From: Frankiaceae bacterium
GTDB taxonomy: Bacteria; Actinomycetota; Actinomycetes; JADGOU01
Length of the DNA: 6,801 nt
NCBI GenBank assembly: GCA_017882835.1
Contig: JADGOU010000164.1
Span: forward strand, 1 to 6,801
Direction: 5' to 3'
Part shown: one piece after another, positions 1-5,981 of the stretch
Layout: the number at the start of each line of letters is the position of its first letter
How positions within the stretch are numbered: the stretch's first letter is position 1
Notes under the pieces: generated by a model
The model's input: the letters and a program-made list of their open reading frames with translations, nothing else
Told to the model about the DNA's origin: nothing
The model's database searches: none
Program-made: the position numbers and the translations under genes

Positions 1-1218
1 GATGCCGGTGTGGCCCAGCGAGTAGCGCCCCGGCTGCGGCCAGACGCACAGCCCGTGCGGTCCCTTGCCGACCGGAATGCGATGGATCAGCTTGCCGGTG
101 CGGGTGTCCACGGCGTACACGACCGAGCTGTACCGGCCGGACAGCCACAGCACGTTGCCGTCCACGCTGACCCCGCCCATGTCCGGGCTGTCGGTGCGGT
201 TGCCGAGATCCCAGGTGGCGGTGATCTTCCCGGTGGCGAAGTCGACCACCGATATGGTGCCCTCGCCCCGGTTCGAGACGTACATCACGCTGGCGTCCCG
301 GCTGGGGTACAGCCCGTGCGCGCCCTTGCCCGTGGGCAGGAACCCGGTCTTGGTGAACGCGGCGCCGTCGACGATGTGCAGGCCGTTGGCCTGCATGTCC
401 GCGACGTAGAACGTCGTGCCGGCGGGGTCCAGCTTGATGTCCTGCGGCATGCCACCGGTGGTGATGTAGCCGATCACCTCTTGCGTGCCCAGGTCGAGCT
501 TGACCAGCTTGCCGGCGAACTCGCAGGTGCCGATCAGATAGCTGTCGTCGGCGGCGAAGTCGATGTGGTCGATGCCCTTGCAGTCCACCTTCACGGACTT
601 CACCAGCGCGAACGTGTGCGGGTCGCGGAAGTCCAGCCGCTGCAGAGCCTCGGCGACGACGATCGCGTACTTTCCGTCCGGCGTGAAGTACATGTTGTAC
701 GGGTCGTCCACCGGGATCTCGGCACCTGGCTTGCCAGTGCGAGGGTCGATCGGCGTCAGGCTGTTGCCGGAGTTGTTCGTGACGTACAGCGTCGCCAGGT
801 CCCACGCCGGCACCACGTGCTGGGGCATGCGGCCGACCGGGAAGTGGTCCACCACCTGGTACGTCGCGGGGTCGATGACATCGACGGTGTTGCTCTCGCC
901 GTTGGGCACGTAGACCAGCGGCTTGGCTTCCTTCGCTGGACCGGTGAGCATGCCAGCACCAGCAGCGGCGTAGATGTTGCGGGTCGGCGTCACCGGTGCC
1001 CCGGTCGGGGTGGGCGCCGCCGACGCGGTAGGGCTGCTGCCGGCGCCCGGCGCGGCGGCCGATGTGCTGCCCTCCGCCGGCTGGGTGGACGCATGGCCGC
1101 CCCCGTTGGTGCCGGCTGCCTCGTGCCCGCTGGCACCGCCGCCACCGCAGGCCGCCAGACCGAGGGTCAGCGCCACGGCGGAAGTCCAGGCGGCAGCACG
1201 GCGGCGCGGCGCGAACAT
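1..1218 (-). CDS. YncE/YVTN-family beta-propeller lipoprotein, 3' end cut by window edge
   Basis: The minus-strand frame is open for 406 codons from ATG at 1216-1218 to the left edge with no stop. Residues 1-24 form a lipoprotein signal: Arg-rich start (MFAPRRR), hydrophobic stretch and lipobox LAAC with Cys24, so the mature protein should be lipid-anchored outside the membrane. Residues 25-97 are a low-complexity Gly/Ala/Ser/Thr/Pro linker. From about 100 onward come YVTN-type propeller strands, for example YVPNGESNTVDVIDPAT (103-119), YVTNNSGNSLTPIDPRTGK (145-163), YVADMQANGLHIVD (271-284), YVSNRGEGTISVVDFATGK (313-331) and a last blade near 357-376. HGL follows a GKG turn twice (301-303, 388-390). 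The family usually acts as an extracytoplasmic binding or scaffold propeller; the ligand cannot be read from sequence. The tail WPQPGRYSLGHTG resembles the end of actinobacterial homologues as I recall them, so the stop is probably only a few codons away. GTG at 1219-1221 is an alternative in-frame start. No strong Shine-Dalgarno is visible. Confidence 0.9.
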   Translation of the reverse strand, partial: MFAPRRRAAAWTSAVALTLGLAACGGGGASGHEAAGTNGGGHASTQPAEGSTSAAAPGAGSSPTASAAPTPTGAPVTPTRNIYAAAGAGMLTGPAKEAKPLVYVPNGESNTVDVIDPATYQVVDHFPVGRMPQHVVPAWDLATLYVTNNSGNSLTPIDPRTGKPGAEIPVDDPYNMYFTPDGKYAIVVAEALQRLDFRDPHTFALVKSVKVDCKGIDHIDFAADDSYLIGTCEFAGKLVKLDLGTQEVIGYITTGGMPQDIKLDPAGTTFYVADMQANGLHIVDGAAFTKTGFLPTGKGAHGLYPSRDASVMYVSNRGEGTISVVDFATGKITATWDLGNRTDSPDMGGVSVDGNVLWLSGRYSSVVYAVDTRTGKLIHRIPVGKGPHGLCVWPQPGRYSLGHTGI

Positions 1219-1232
1219 CACGACCAATCTGG

Positions 1233-1251
1233 GCAACGGCAGGGCCGTTGC
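1233..1251. promoter_or_regulatory. Perfect 8-bp inverted repeat upstream of the lipoprotein gene
   Basis: GCAACGGC (1233-1240) and GCCGTTGC (1244-1251) are exact inverted copies separated by AGG. The site lies 12 bp before the lipoprotein GTG/ATG start. A TAnnnT hexamer on the minus strand (TACCAT, 1259-1254) would place a transcription start near 1247, inside the palindrome. It could therefore be an operator over the start site or a short 5'-UTR hairpin. No good -35 box is seen for that TACCAT, so the promoter part is weak. The palindrome is seen directly; its function is inferred. Confidence 0.45.
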
Positions 1252-1314
1252 TCATGGTAGGGACTGTGCCCACCGGAGATGGCAGGTGGCCGTCAACAGC
1301 GGTCCGTCGCTGCC

Positions 1315-1344
1315 TCAACACGGCGATCGCCGGCGTCGTACGGT
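1315..1344 (+). promoter_or_regulatory. Candidate leaderless promoter of the S9 peptidase gene
   Basis: TCAACA (1315-1320, four of six matches to TTGACA) is followed after 18 bp by TACGGT (1339-1344, fits the actinobacterial TAnnnT -10). A start seven bases downstream of the -10 falls at 1351, the A of the chosen ATG. That predicts a leaderless mRNA and agrees with the lack of a Shine-Dalgarno sequence before this ATG. Leaderless genes are common in actinobacteria. Supported by spacing and motif only. Confidence 0.4.
1321..1332. promoter_or_regulatory. 12-bp perfect palindrome between the -35 and -10 candidates
   Basis: CGGCGATCGCCG is a complete 12-bp palindrome. It fills most of the spacer between the proposed -35 and -10 boxes of the S9 peptidase gene, a usual position for a repressor or MerR-type activator site. 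No regulator gene is present in the window to pair with it. GC-rich palindromes around GCGATCGC can occur by chance in such a genome, so the operator role is tentative. Confidence 0.35.
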
Positions 1345-1350
1345 CGGCAG

Positions 1351-3390
1351 ATGGCATTCGACCTCGACTACTTCCTTGCCCTGCCCCGGGCCGCTGGACT
1401 AGCGCTCTCGCCCGACGGCAACCGACTGGTCACGTCGGTGGGCACGCTGAACCCGGACCGCACCAAGTACGTGACCGCGCTGTGGGAGCTCGACCCGAGC
1501 GGAGTTCGACCCCCGCGTCGGCTCACTCGGTCGGAAGCCGGCGAGGCAGCGCCGGCCTTCCTACCGGACGACTCGCTGGTGTTCACCTCCAGCCGCTCGG
1601 ACCCGGAGGGGAAGAAGGCTGACCGGGTCGACGAGCCAACTCGGCTGTGGCTGCTCCCGGCTGGCGGCGGGGAGGCTCGCCCGGTCGCGGATCCGCCTGG
1701 GGGTGTGGATGGCCTGGCGACCGCGCGCTGCGCCCCCACGGTGGTCGTCCAGTGCGGCGTCTTCGCGGGCTGCCAGGATGCGGACGCCGACCGGGCGCGG
1801 GAGCAGTCCCGGCGCGATGCTGGGGTGCGCGGCGTGCTGTTCGAGGAGTATCCGATCAAGTACTGGGATCACGAGCTCGGCCCTCGGGAGCCCCGGCTGC
1901 ACGCCACCGCGGTCGACCCGGCCGAGCTGGCGAGCGTCGTCGCGGAGCCGACCGACAGGTCGGCGGAGCTCGTCGACCTGACCCCGGTGCCTGGCCGGGC
2001 CCTGGACAACGCCGAGTTCGCCCTGACTCCGGACGGGCGCACGGTGGTCACCACCTGGTTGACCGGCGCCCTGCTCGACCGGGCACCCGACCTGGTCGCC
2101 ATCGACGTCACCACCAAGGCGCGCCGAGTGCTGGCCACCGCGCCCCGCACCCACCACGCCGCCCCCGCGGTGTCTCCGGACGGGCGCTGGGTGGTCTGCG
2201 TCCGGGAAACCGCCGGTACGCCGGATCGCGCCGACGACACCACCCTGTGGCTGGTCGAGCTGGCCACCGGGGCCGGTCGCAACCCCACCCCCGACCTCGA
2301 CCTGGGGCCCACAGCGCCGGTCTGGGCTGCGGATTCCACCGCGGTCTTCTTCGTCGCGGACCTTGGTGGCCGCGCCCCTGTCTTCCGCGTGCAGCTCGAC
2401 ACCGGCGAGGTCACCCGGCTCACCACCGACGGTGCCTACACCGACCTGTGCCCGGCCCCAGACGGCCGCACCGTCTACGCCCTGCGGTCCACCTGGGACA
2501 CACCGCCGCAGGCGGTCGCGCTGGACGCTACCGCGGTCGACCAGCCGGCCCCACAGTTGCTGCCCACGCCGGGGCTACCCCTCGACGTACCGGGTTCGCT
2601 GACGGAGGTGCTGGCCATCGCGGACGACGGCGCCCCGGTCCGGTCTTGGCTGATCCTCCCGCCGGGGGTAAGCGCCGATTCCCCGGCTCCGCTGCTGGTG
2701 TGGATCCACGGCGGGCCAATGCACTCCTGGAGCGCCTGGTCCTGGCGATGGAACCCACACCTGCTCGCCGCCCGCGGCTACGCCGTCCTGCTACCCGACC
2801 CGGCGCTGTCAACCGGCTACGGCCGGGCGTTCGTGCAACGCGGCTGGGGGTCCTGGGGGCAAGCGCCCTACACCGACCTGCTGGCCGCGGTTGACGCCGC
2901 CGAGGCGCGGCCCGACATCGACGCCAGCCGAACGGCCGCGATGGGCGGGTCCTTTGGCGGCTATATGGCGAACTGGGTGGCCGGTCACACCGACCGCTTC
3001 CGGTGCATCGTGACCCACGCCAGCATCTGGGCACTCGAGCAGTTCCACGGCACGACCGACAACGCCGCCTACTGGGAGTATCAGTTCGGCGATCCCTATG
3101 TCGACGACAGTCGGTACGTCGAGAACTCCCCGAACCGCCATCTCGGCGCCATCCGGACCCCGATGCTGGTCATCCACGGGGAGAACGACGACCGGGTGCC
3201 GGTCGGGGAGAGCCTGCGGCTCTACACCGACCTCAAGCGGCACCAGGTCGACGCCCGGCTGCTGCTGTTCCCGGACGAGCACCACTGGGTGCTGCGGCCG
3301 GGCAACAGCCGGGTCTGGTACCAGACGGTGTTCGCCTTCGTCGACCACTACGTGCTGGGCAAGGAGTGGGCGCGCCCGGACCTGCTCTGA
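1351..3390 (+). CDS. S9 family serine peptidase (acylaminoacyl-peptidase / dipeptidyl peptidase type)
   Basis: A 679-residue protein, normal for prolyl oligopeptidase-type S9 enzymes, which cleave short peptides or release blocked N-terminal residues. Residues 1 to about 415 form a TolB/WD40-like beta-propeller that gates substrate entry; SPDG/PDGR turns recur (S20-PDG in the first blade, then TPDGRTVV, SPDGRWVV and PDGRTVYAL). From about 425 to the end is the alpha/beta-hydrolase domain: oxyanion-region WIHGGP (451-456), nucleophile elbow GGSFGGYMANW with Ser534 (codon 2950-2952), HGENDDRVP with Asp613 (3187-3189), and FPDEHHW with His645 (3283-3285). All three catalytic residues are present. 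No signal peptide or membrane segment is seen, so a cytoplasmic location is likely. ATG 1351 was chosen because MAFDLDYFLALPR matches the usual start of such proteins. ATG 1279 would add 24 poorly conserved-looking residues and has its GGAG too close. The gene is divergent from the lipoprotein gene, with 132 bp between. Confidence 0.93.
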   Translation: MAFDLDYFLALPRAAGLALSPDGNRLVTSVGTLNPDRTKYVTALWELDPSGVRPPRRLTRSEAGEAAPAFLPDDSLVFTSSRSDPEGKKADRVDEPTRLWLLPAGGGEARPVADPPGGVDGLATARCAPTVVVQCGVFAGCQDADADRAREQSRRDAGVRGVLFEEYPIKYWDHELGPREPRLHATAVDPAELASVVAEPTDRSAELVDLTPVPGRALDNAEFALTPDGRTVVTTWLTGALLDRAPDLVAIDVTTKARRVLATAPRTHHAAPAVSPDGRWVVCVRETAGTPDRADDTTLWLVELATGAGRNPTPDLDLGPTAPVWAADSTAVFFVADLGGRAPVFRVQLDTGEVTRLTTDGAYTDLCPAPDGRTVYALRSTWDTPPQAVALDATAVDQPAPQLLPTPGLPLDVPGSLTEVLAIADDGAPVRSWLILPPGVSADSPAPLLVWIHGGPMHSWSAWSWRWNPHLLAARGYAVLLPDPALSTGYGRAFVQRGWGSWGQAPYTDLLAAVDAAEARPDIDASRTAAMGGSFGGYMANWVAGHTDRFRCIVTHASIWALEQFHGTTDNAAYWEYQFGDPYVDDSRYVENSPNRHLGAIRTPMLVIHGENDDRVPVGESLRLYTDLKRHQVDARLLLFPDEHHWVLRPGNSRVWYQTVFAFVDHYVLGKEWARPDLL

Positions 3391-3400
3391 CCCACCCCCG

Positions 3401-3501
3401 GTCGCGCCGATGTCCTGCCGGACCGCCGATGCGCCGACGTCCTGACCTCGCCCCCCGATGCGCCGATGTTGAGCGTGCCTCCCGATGCGCCGATGTTGAG
3501 C
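3401..3501. repeat. Four-unit direct-repeat array, period 27-29 bp
   Basis: Units begin at 3401, 3428, 3457 and 3484. The core is GATGCGCCGATGTTGAGC in units 3 and 4 (identical over 18 bp). Unit 2 reads GATGCGCCGACGTCCTG and unit 1 starts GTCGCGCCGATGTCCTG. Spacing is 27, 29 and 27 bp, and unit identity declines towards the left. The array lies in the convergent spacer between the S9 peptidase and the helical-repeat gene and encodes nothing convincing. The conserved part takes up most of each unit and the joins are short and C-rich, so this is not a CRISPR. Confidence 0.8.
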
Positions 3502-3551
3502 GGGTGTGTCTATCGCGGGCGCGGATACGCACGTGGGCTCAACATCGGCGC
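3487..3551. terminator. Large inverted repeat between convergent genes, candidate bidirectional terminator
   Basis: GCGCCGATGTTGAGC (3487-3501, the last direct-repeat unit) pairs exactly over 15 bp with GCTCAACATCGGCGC (3537-3551) across a 35-base loop. The loop holds a weaker inner pairing (TATC/GATA at 3511-3526). No T-run follows on either strand, which is common for actinobacterial terminators. Its place between two convergent 3' ends fits transcription termination in both directions. A 10-bp direct repeat, ATCGGCGCGT, sits at 3544-3553 and 3554-3563 next to the right arm. A small mobile palindromic repeat or a nucleoid-protein site is an alternative. Confidence 0.5.
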
Positions 3552-3574
3552 GTATCGGCGCGTCCGAGGGATGC

Positions 3575-4126
3575 TCAGGGGCTGTCGTGGCCGTGGCCGG
3601 TCAGCGTCGCCTGGAAACGGCGGGCCGCCTCGGTCACCGCCTTCTGCTGCTCCTCGAAGGCCGACTGCAAGCGCCCCACCACGTCGAGGACGGCGTGCTG
3701 CTGGTCTTCGAACGCCGACTGTAGCCGCCGGGCGGCCTCGTGGCCCTCGACTGTCGACTGCACCGAGGACTGCAACCGCTCGACCGCCCCCTCGACCGCC
3801 TTCTGCTGCTCAGCGAAGACCGACTGAAGCCGGTGAGTGAAATCGCTGGTCTGCAGCCGGTTGGCTGCCTCGGCCACCGCCCGCTGCTGGGCCTCGAACA
3901 CCGACTGGATCCGGGACAGCACCTCGCCCGGCTGCAGCCGGCTGACCACGTCGGTCAGCATCCGCTGTTGGGCGTCGAATATCGGCTGCAGTCGAGCCGC
4001 CTCGAAGAAGGACTGCATCCGGGTGGTGATTTCCCGCTGGAACGACTCGTCGCTGTGGCCGGGCCCGCTAGCGGCGGAATCGCTGGCCCCGGCACTCGCC
4101 TTGCCCGCATTCGACTTCTCGGCCAC
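3575..4126 (-). CDS. Unrecognised amphipathic helical-repeat protein (18-residue RLQSxFexQQkAV units)
   Basis: A 183-residue protein that I cannot place in a family. Residues 1-35 are a Ser/Ala/Gly-rich, probably disordered head. Residues 36-178 are repeats: 18-residue cores at 45-62, 72-89, 99-116, 134-151 and 152-169 (for example RLQSAFEEQQKAVTEAAR), 9-residue half units starting R-hydrophobic-Q at 36, 63, 90 and 170, and one diverged unit at 117-133. Arg recurs on a 9-residue lattice (36, 45, 63, 72, 90, 99, 117), then shifts by one (134, 152, 170). Eighteen residues equal five alpha-helical turns, so Leu/Phe/Val fall on one face and Arg/Gln/Glu on another. The tail is GHGHDSP. No signal peptide or membrane helix is seen. 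GTG 4124-4126 is chosen because GAAAGGGG lies 8 bases upstream; the frame stays open to an ATG at 4411 but that would overlap the divergent gene. A phasin-like surface coat, a filament or a scaffold is possible but unproven. Confidence 0.8.
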   Translation of the reverse strand: MAEKSNAGKASAGASDSAASGPGHSDESFQREITTRMQSFFEAARLQPIFDAQQRMLTDVVSRLQPGEVLSRIQSVFEAQQRAVAEAANRLQTSDFTHRLQSVFAEQQKAVEGAVERLQSSVQSTVEGHEAARRLQSAFEDQQHAVLDVVGRLQSAFEEQQKAVTEAARRFQATLTGHGHDSP

Positions 4127-4134
4127 GTCGGTGA

Positions 4135-4142
4135 CCCCTTTC
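4135..4142 (-). promoter_or_regulatory. Ribosome binding site of the helical-repeat gene
   Basis: On the minus strand GAAAGGGG is followed by an 8-base spacer and then GTG at 4126-4124. This is the best Shine-Dalgarno-like site in the region and decides the start, because the open frame otherwise continues upstream for another 95 codons without one. Confidence 0.65.
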
Positions 4143-4194
4143 GTTTGGTCAGTAATCGGTCGCCCGCAGCCTGGCATGTTCTGGTGTCGGGCGC

Positions 4195-4225
4195 GGGAGC
4201 CGGGTGGGAGCCGGGTGGGAGCCGG
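4195..4225. repeat. 11-bp tandem repeat, 2.8 copies, in the divergent spacer
   Basis: GGGAGCCGGGT occurs at 4195-4205 and 4206-4216, and again as GGGAGCCGG at 4217-4225. An 11-bp step is close to one helical turn, so a protein bound to each copy would sit on the same DNA face. The repeat lies between the divergent helical-repeat gene (start 4126) and small membrane protein gene (start 4296). It may be a shared control element or simply a slippage-prone GC tract. Confidence 0.7.
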
Positions 4226-4254
4226 CAACCAGATCAGAACGCCCGCGGACGCCG

Positions 4255-4289
4255 TAGGCTGCCAGCCAAATCGTGATGACGGTGGGGAG
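4255..4289 (+). promoter_or_regulatory. -10-like box and ribosome binding site of the small membrane protein gene
   Basis: TAGGCT at 4255-4260 fits the TAnnnT actinobacterial -10; no clear -35 is found at 16-18 bp upstream. GGGGAG at 4284-4289 is a good Shine-Dalgarno sequence with a 6-base spacer to ATG 4296. The binding site is well supported and selects this start; the -10 is weak. Confidence 0.5.
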
Positions 4290-4295
4290 CACGCA

Positions 4296-4538
4296 ATGAC
4301 AGCACCCCCATCGATGCCGGCTCGCCGGGACGGGCGGTCGGCCGCGGTCCGGTCCCCGATACGCCGCCGGTTGCGGCTGGTGTTCCGGGTGGTGCTGGTG
4401 AACCTGGCCATCGGCGCGGCCTACATCGCCCGGGACCTGTTTCGGGCGGAACGGCGCCGGCGCGGCGTACGACCGCCGGCACCCGGCCGGGGAGCCGAGC
4501 GGGCCGTCCTGGGCCGGTCCCGTCCCCGCAAGAGCTGA
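4296..4538 (+). CDS. Small Arg-rich single-pass membrane protein, unrecognised
   Basis: Encodes 80 residues starting at ATG 4296, preceded by GGGGAG with 6-base spacing. Residues 1-31 are basic (RSPIRRRLRLVFR). Residues 32-45 (VVLVNLAIGAAYIA), extended by DLF to 49, form the only hydrophobic segment, rather short for a full membrane helix. Residues 50-80 are again dominated by Arg, Pro and Gly (ERRRRG; RSRPRKS). About a quarter of the residues are Arg or Lys. I recognise no family. The basic flanks on both sides give no clear topology; a membrane-attached peptide or a nucleic-acid-binding tail can be imagined but not shown. It is divergent from the helical-repeat gene (169 bp) and convergent with the GH1 gene (45 bp). 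The good ribosome binding site is the main reason to accept it as real. Confidence 0.6.
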   Translation: MTAPPSMPARRDGRSAAVRSPIRRRLRLVFRVVLVNLAIGAAYIARDLFRAERRRRGVRPPAPGRGAERAVLGRSRPRKS

Positions 4539-4583
4539 CCGGACGCCCCCCACCGACAACCCCGCAACGACGCGGCGGTCGAG

Positions 4584-5933
4584 TCAGCGCTGGGCCGCGA
4601 TCAGCTTCCGGTACCAGTCGTACGACGACTTGGGCGTACGCCGTCCGGTGGCGAAGTCGACGTAGACCAGGCCAAAGCGCTTGGAGTACCCTCGGCCCAC
4701 TCGAAGTTGTCCAGCAGCGACCAGACGAAGTAGCCGCGGACGTCGACACCGGCCTCGATCGCCTGATGCAGCGCACGCAGGTGGCCGTCCAGGAACGCGA
4801 TGCGGCGCGGGTCCTCGACCCGCCCGTCATCAGCCGGTACGTCGGGAAGGGCCGCACCGTTCTCGGTCATGTAGATCGGGGGCAGCGCATCGCCGTACCG
4901 GTCGGACAGCCCGACCAGCAGCTCGCGCAGGCCGTCGGGCACGACCGGCCAGTCGAACGCGGTCCGCTCCACGCCCTCGATGGGCACCCGATGCGCGCCC
5001 ATCGGGTTGTCGCCGCCGGTCGCGGCCCGCACCCTTGGTTGGGAAGTAGTAGTTGATGCCGAGGAAGTCCAGCGGGGCGGTGATGACGGCCAGGTCGCCG
5101 GCGCGCACCGCCGAGAGGTCGACTGCCGGTGCCAGCTCCGCCAACTCGGCCGGGTAGCGGCCAAGCAGCACCGGGTCGTTGTAGCAGCCGTTCGCCACGG
5201 CGTCGTAACGCGCGGCCGCGGCGACGTCCGCCGGCTCGGCGGAGGCGGCGCGCACGGGAGTGCAGGCGTTGGTGATCCCGATCCGACCGCGCAGCCCGTC
5301 GGCACGCAGCGCCTGGACGGCCAGCCCGTGGCCGAGCAGCTGGGTGGTGCGCGGCCACCAGCGCGCCCAGGCCGAGCCTGCGGCCGGGAGCATGCGTGCC
5401 CCATCCGTAGCCGAAGGTGGTGTGGACGAACGGCTCGTCCAGTGTGATCCAGGTCGGCACCGGTCGCCGAGGGCGACATGCGCGGTGCCGGCGTAGTCGG
5501 CGAACCGCGCGGCGGAGTCCCCGGTTCAGCCAGCCGCCGGCGTCCTCCAACGCTTGCGGCAGGTCCCAGTGGAAGAGCGTGACCACTGGCTCGATGCCGA
5601 CCTCGAGCAGGGCGTCGACGAGCCGGGAGTAGTAGTCCAGACCTGGTCGGTTGACCGCGCCGCGCCCGTCGGCTGCACCCGCGGCCAGGCCACCGAGAAC
5701 CGGTAGGCCTGCGCCCCCAGCCCTGCGATCAGCGCCACGTCCTGCGGGTAGCGGTGGTAGGAGTCACAGGCCACGTCGCCGGTGTCGCCGTCGCGAGTGC
5801 GCCCGGGGGTGTGGCTGAAGGTGTCCCAGACCGAGCGGCCACGGCCGTCGGCGTCGACCCCGCCTTCAATCTGGTACGCCGCGGTAGCCACGCCGAACTG
5901 GAACCCCGCCGGCAGCCGCGGCCACGCCTCCAT
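4584..5933 (-). pseudogene. Glycoside hydrolase family 1 (beta-glucosidase type), six frameshifts
   Basis: Read from ATG 5931-5933 to TGA 4584-4586, this is a full-length GH1 gene (1350 bp, 450 codon-equivalents). GH1 enzymes hydrolyse beta-glucosides and related sugars in a TIM barrel. Landmarks in order: FQFGVATAAYQIEGG (11-25), RFSVAWPRVQPTG, VVTLFHWDLPQALED, WITLDEPF (acid/base Glu codon 5434-5436), NYYFPT, YMTENGAA (nucleophile Glu codon 4862-4864), WSLLDNFEWAEG and FGLVYVDF. Six single-base indels split the frame. In gene order they are a lost base near 5665-5667, an extra one in the C-run 5519-5522, a lost one at 5460-5461, an extra one at 5342-5344, an extra one at 5032-5034 and a lost one at 4689-4691. 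They sum to zero, so the final frame equals the first. No nonsense codon occurs along the reconstructed path. As given, translation stops at 5526, giving 135 residues. Recent decay or clustered sequencing error are the alternatives. The usual Asn before the acid/base Glu is Asp here. Confidence 0.88.
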
Positions 5934-5953
5934 CCCGCCACCGTAGCGGCGGG
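5934..5953 (-). promoter_or_regulatory. Short hairpin abutting the GH1 start codon
   Basis: CCCGCC (5934-5939) and GGCGGG (5948-5953) are exact inverted repeats around an 8-base loop. On the minus strand the second arm, GGCGGG, directly touches the ATG at 5933. It could hide the start region in the mRNA. The purine-rich arm is also the only, poorly spaced, Shine-Dalgarno candidate. A 6-bp GC stem can arise by chance here. Confidence 0.3.
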
Positions 5954-5981
5954 CGGCCCAACGGAAGCTAGCCGATCTTCG

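Noticed and set aside
10..1260. Plus-strand open frame of 416 codons opposite the lipoprotein
   Set aside because: It is the antisense shadow of the minus-strand propeller. Its protein is an Arg/Val/Gly/Asp-rich string with no domain, whereas the minus frame has a lipobox and clear YVTN repeats.
1647..2894. Plus-strand open frame of 415 codons inside the S9 peptidase
   Set aside because: Out-of-frame shadow caused by high GC. It gives an Arg/Pro/Gly-rich product without motifs, while the peptidase frame is continuous with a full catalytic triad.
2809..3348. Minus-strand open frame of 179 codons opposite the S9 hydrolase domain
   Set aside because: Antisense shadow of a well-conserved domain, with no motif and no ribosome binding site.
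3401..3501. CRISPR array
   Set aside because: Only four units, imperfect, with most of the 27-29 bp period conserved and no room for unique spacers. No cas gene nearby.
3575..4126. Gas-vesicle GvpC or PHA-granule phasin identity for the helical-repeat protein
   Set aside because: The resemblance is only in being a Gln/Ala-rich helical repeat. The period (9/18 rather than 33) and motif differ, and no gvp or pha gene is in the window.
4127..4411. Longer N-terminus for the helical-repeat protein
   Set aside because: The frame is open to an ATG at 4411, but the extra residues are Arg-rich without repeats, would overlap the small membrane protein gene, and lack a ribosome binding site. GTG 4126 has one.
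4149..4559. Minus-strand open frame of 136 codons opposite the small membrane protein
   Set aside because: Competes with the plus-strand 80-residue frame but has no Shine-Dalgarno sequence and no recognisable segment. The plus frame has a well-placed GGGGAG.
4539..4583. Terminator between the small membrane protein and GH1 genes
   Set aside because: The 45-bp convergent spacer is C-rich, but I see no inverted repeat longer than about 4 bp and no T-run.
4584..5933. Programmed ribosomal frameshifting in the GH1 gene
   Set aside because: Six separate shifts in both directions without the usual slippery heptamer plus pseudoknot, in a family never known for recoding. Mutation or sequencing error is far simpler.
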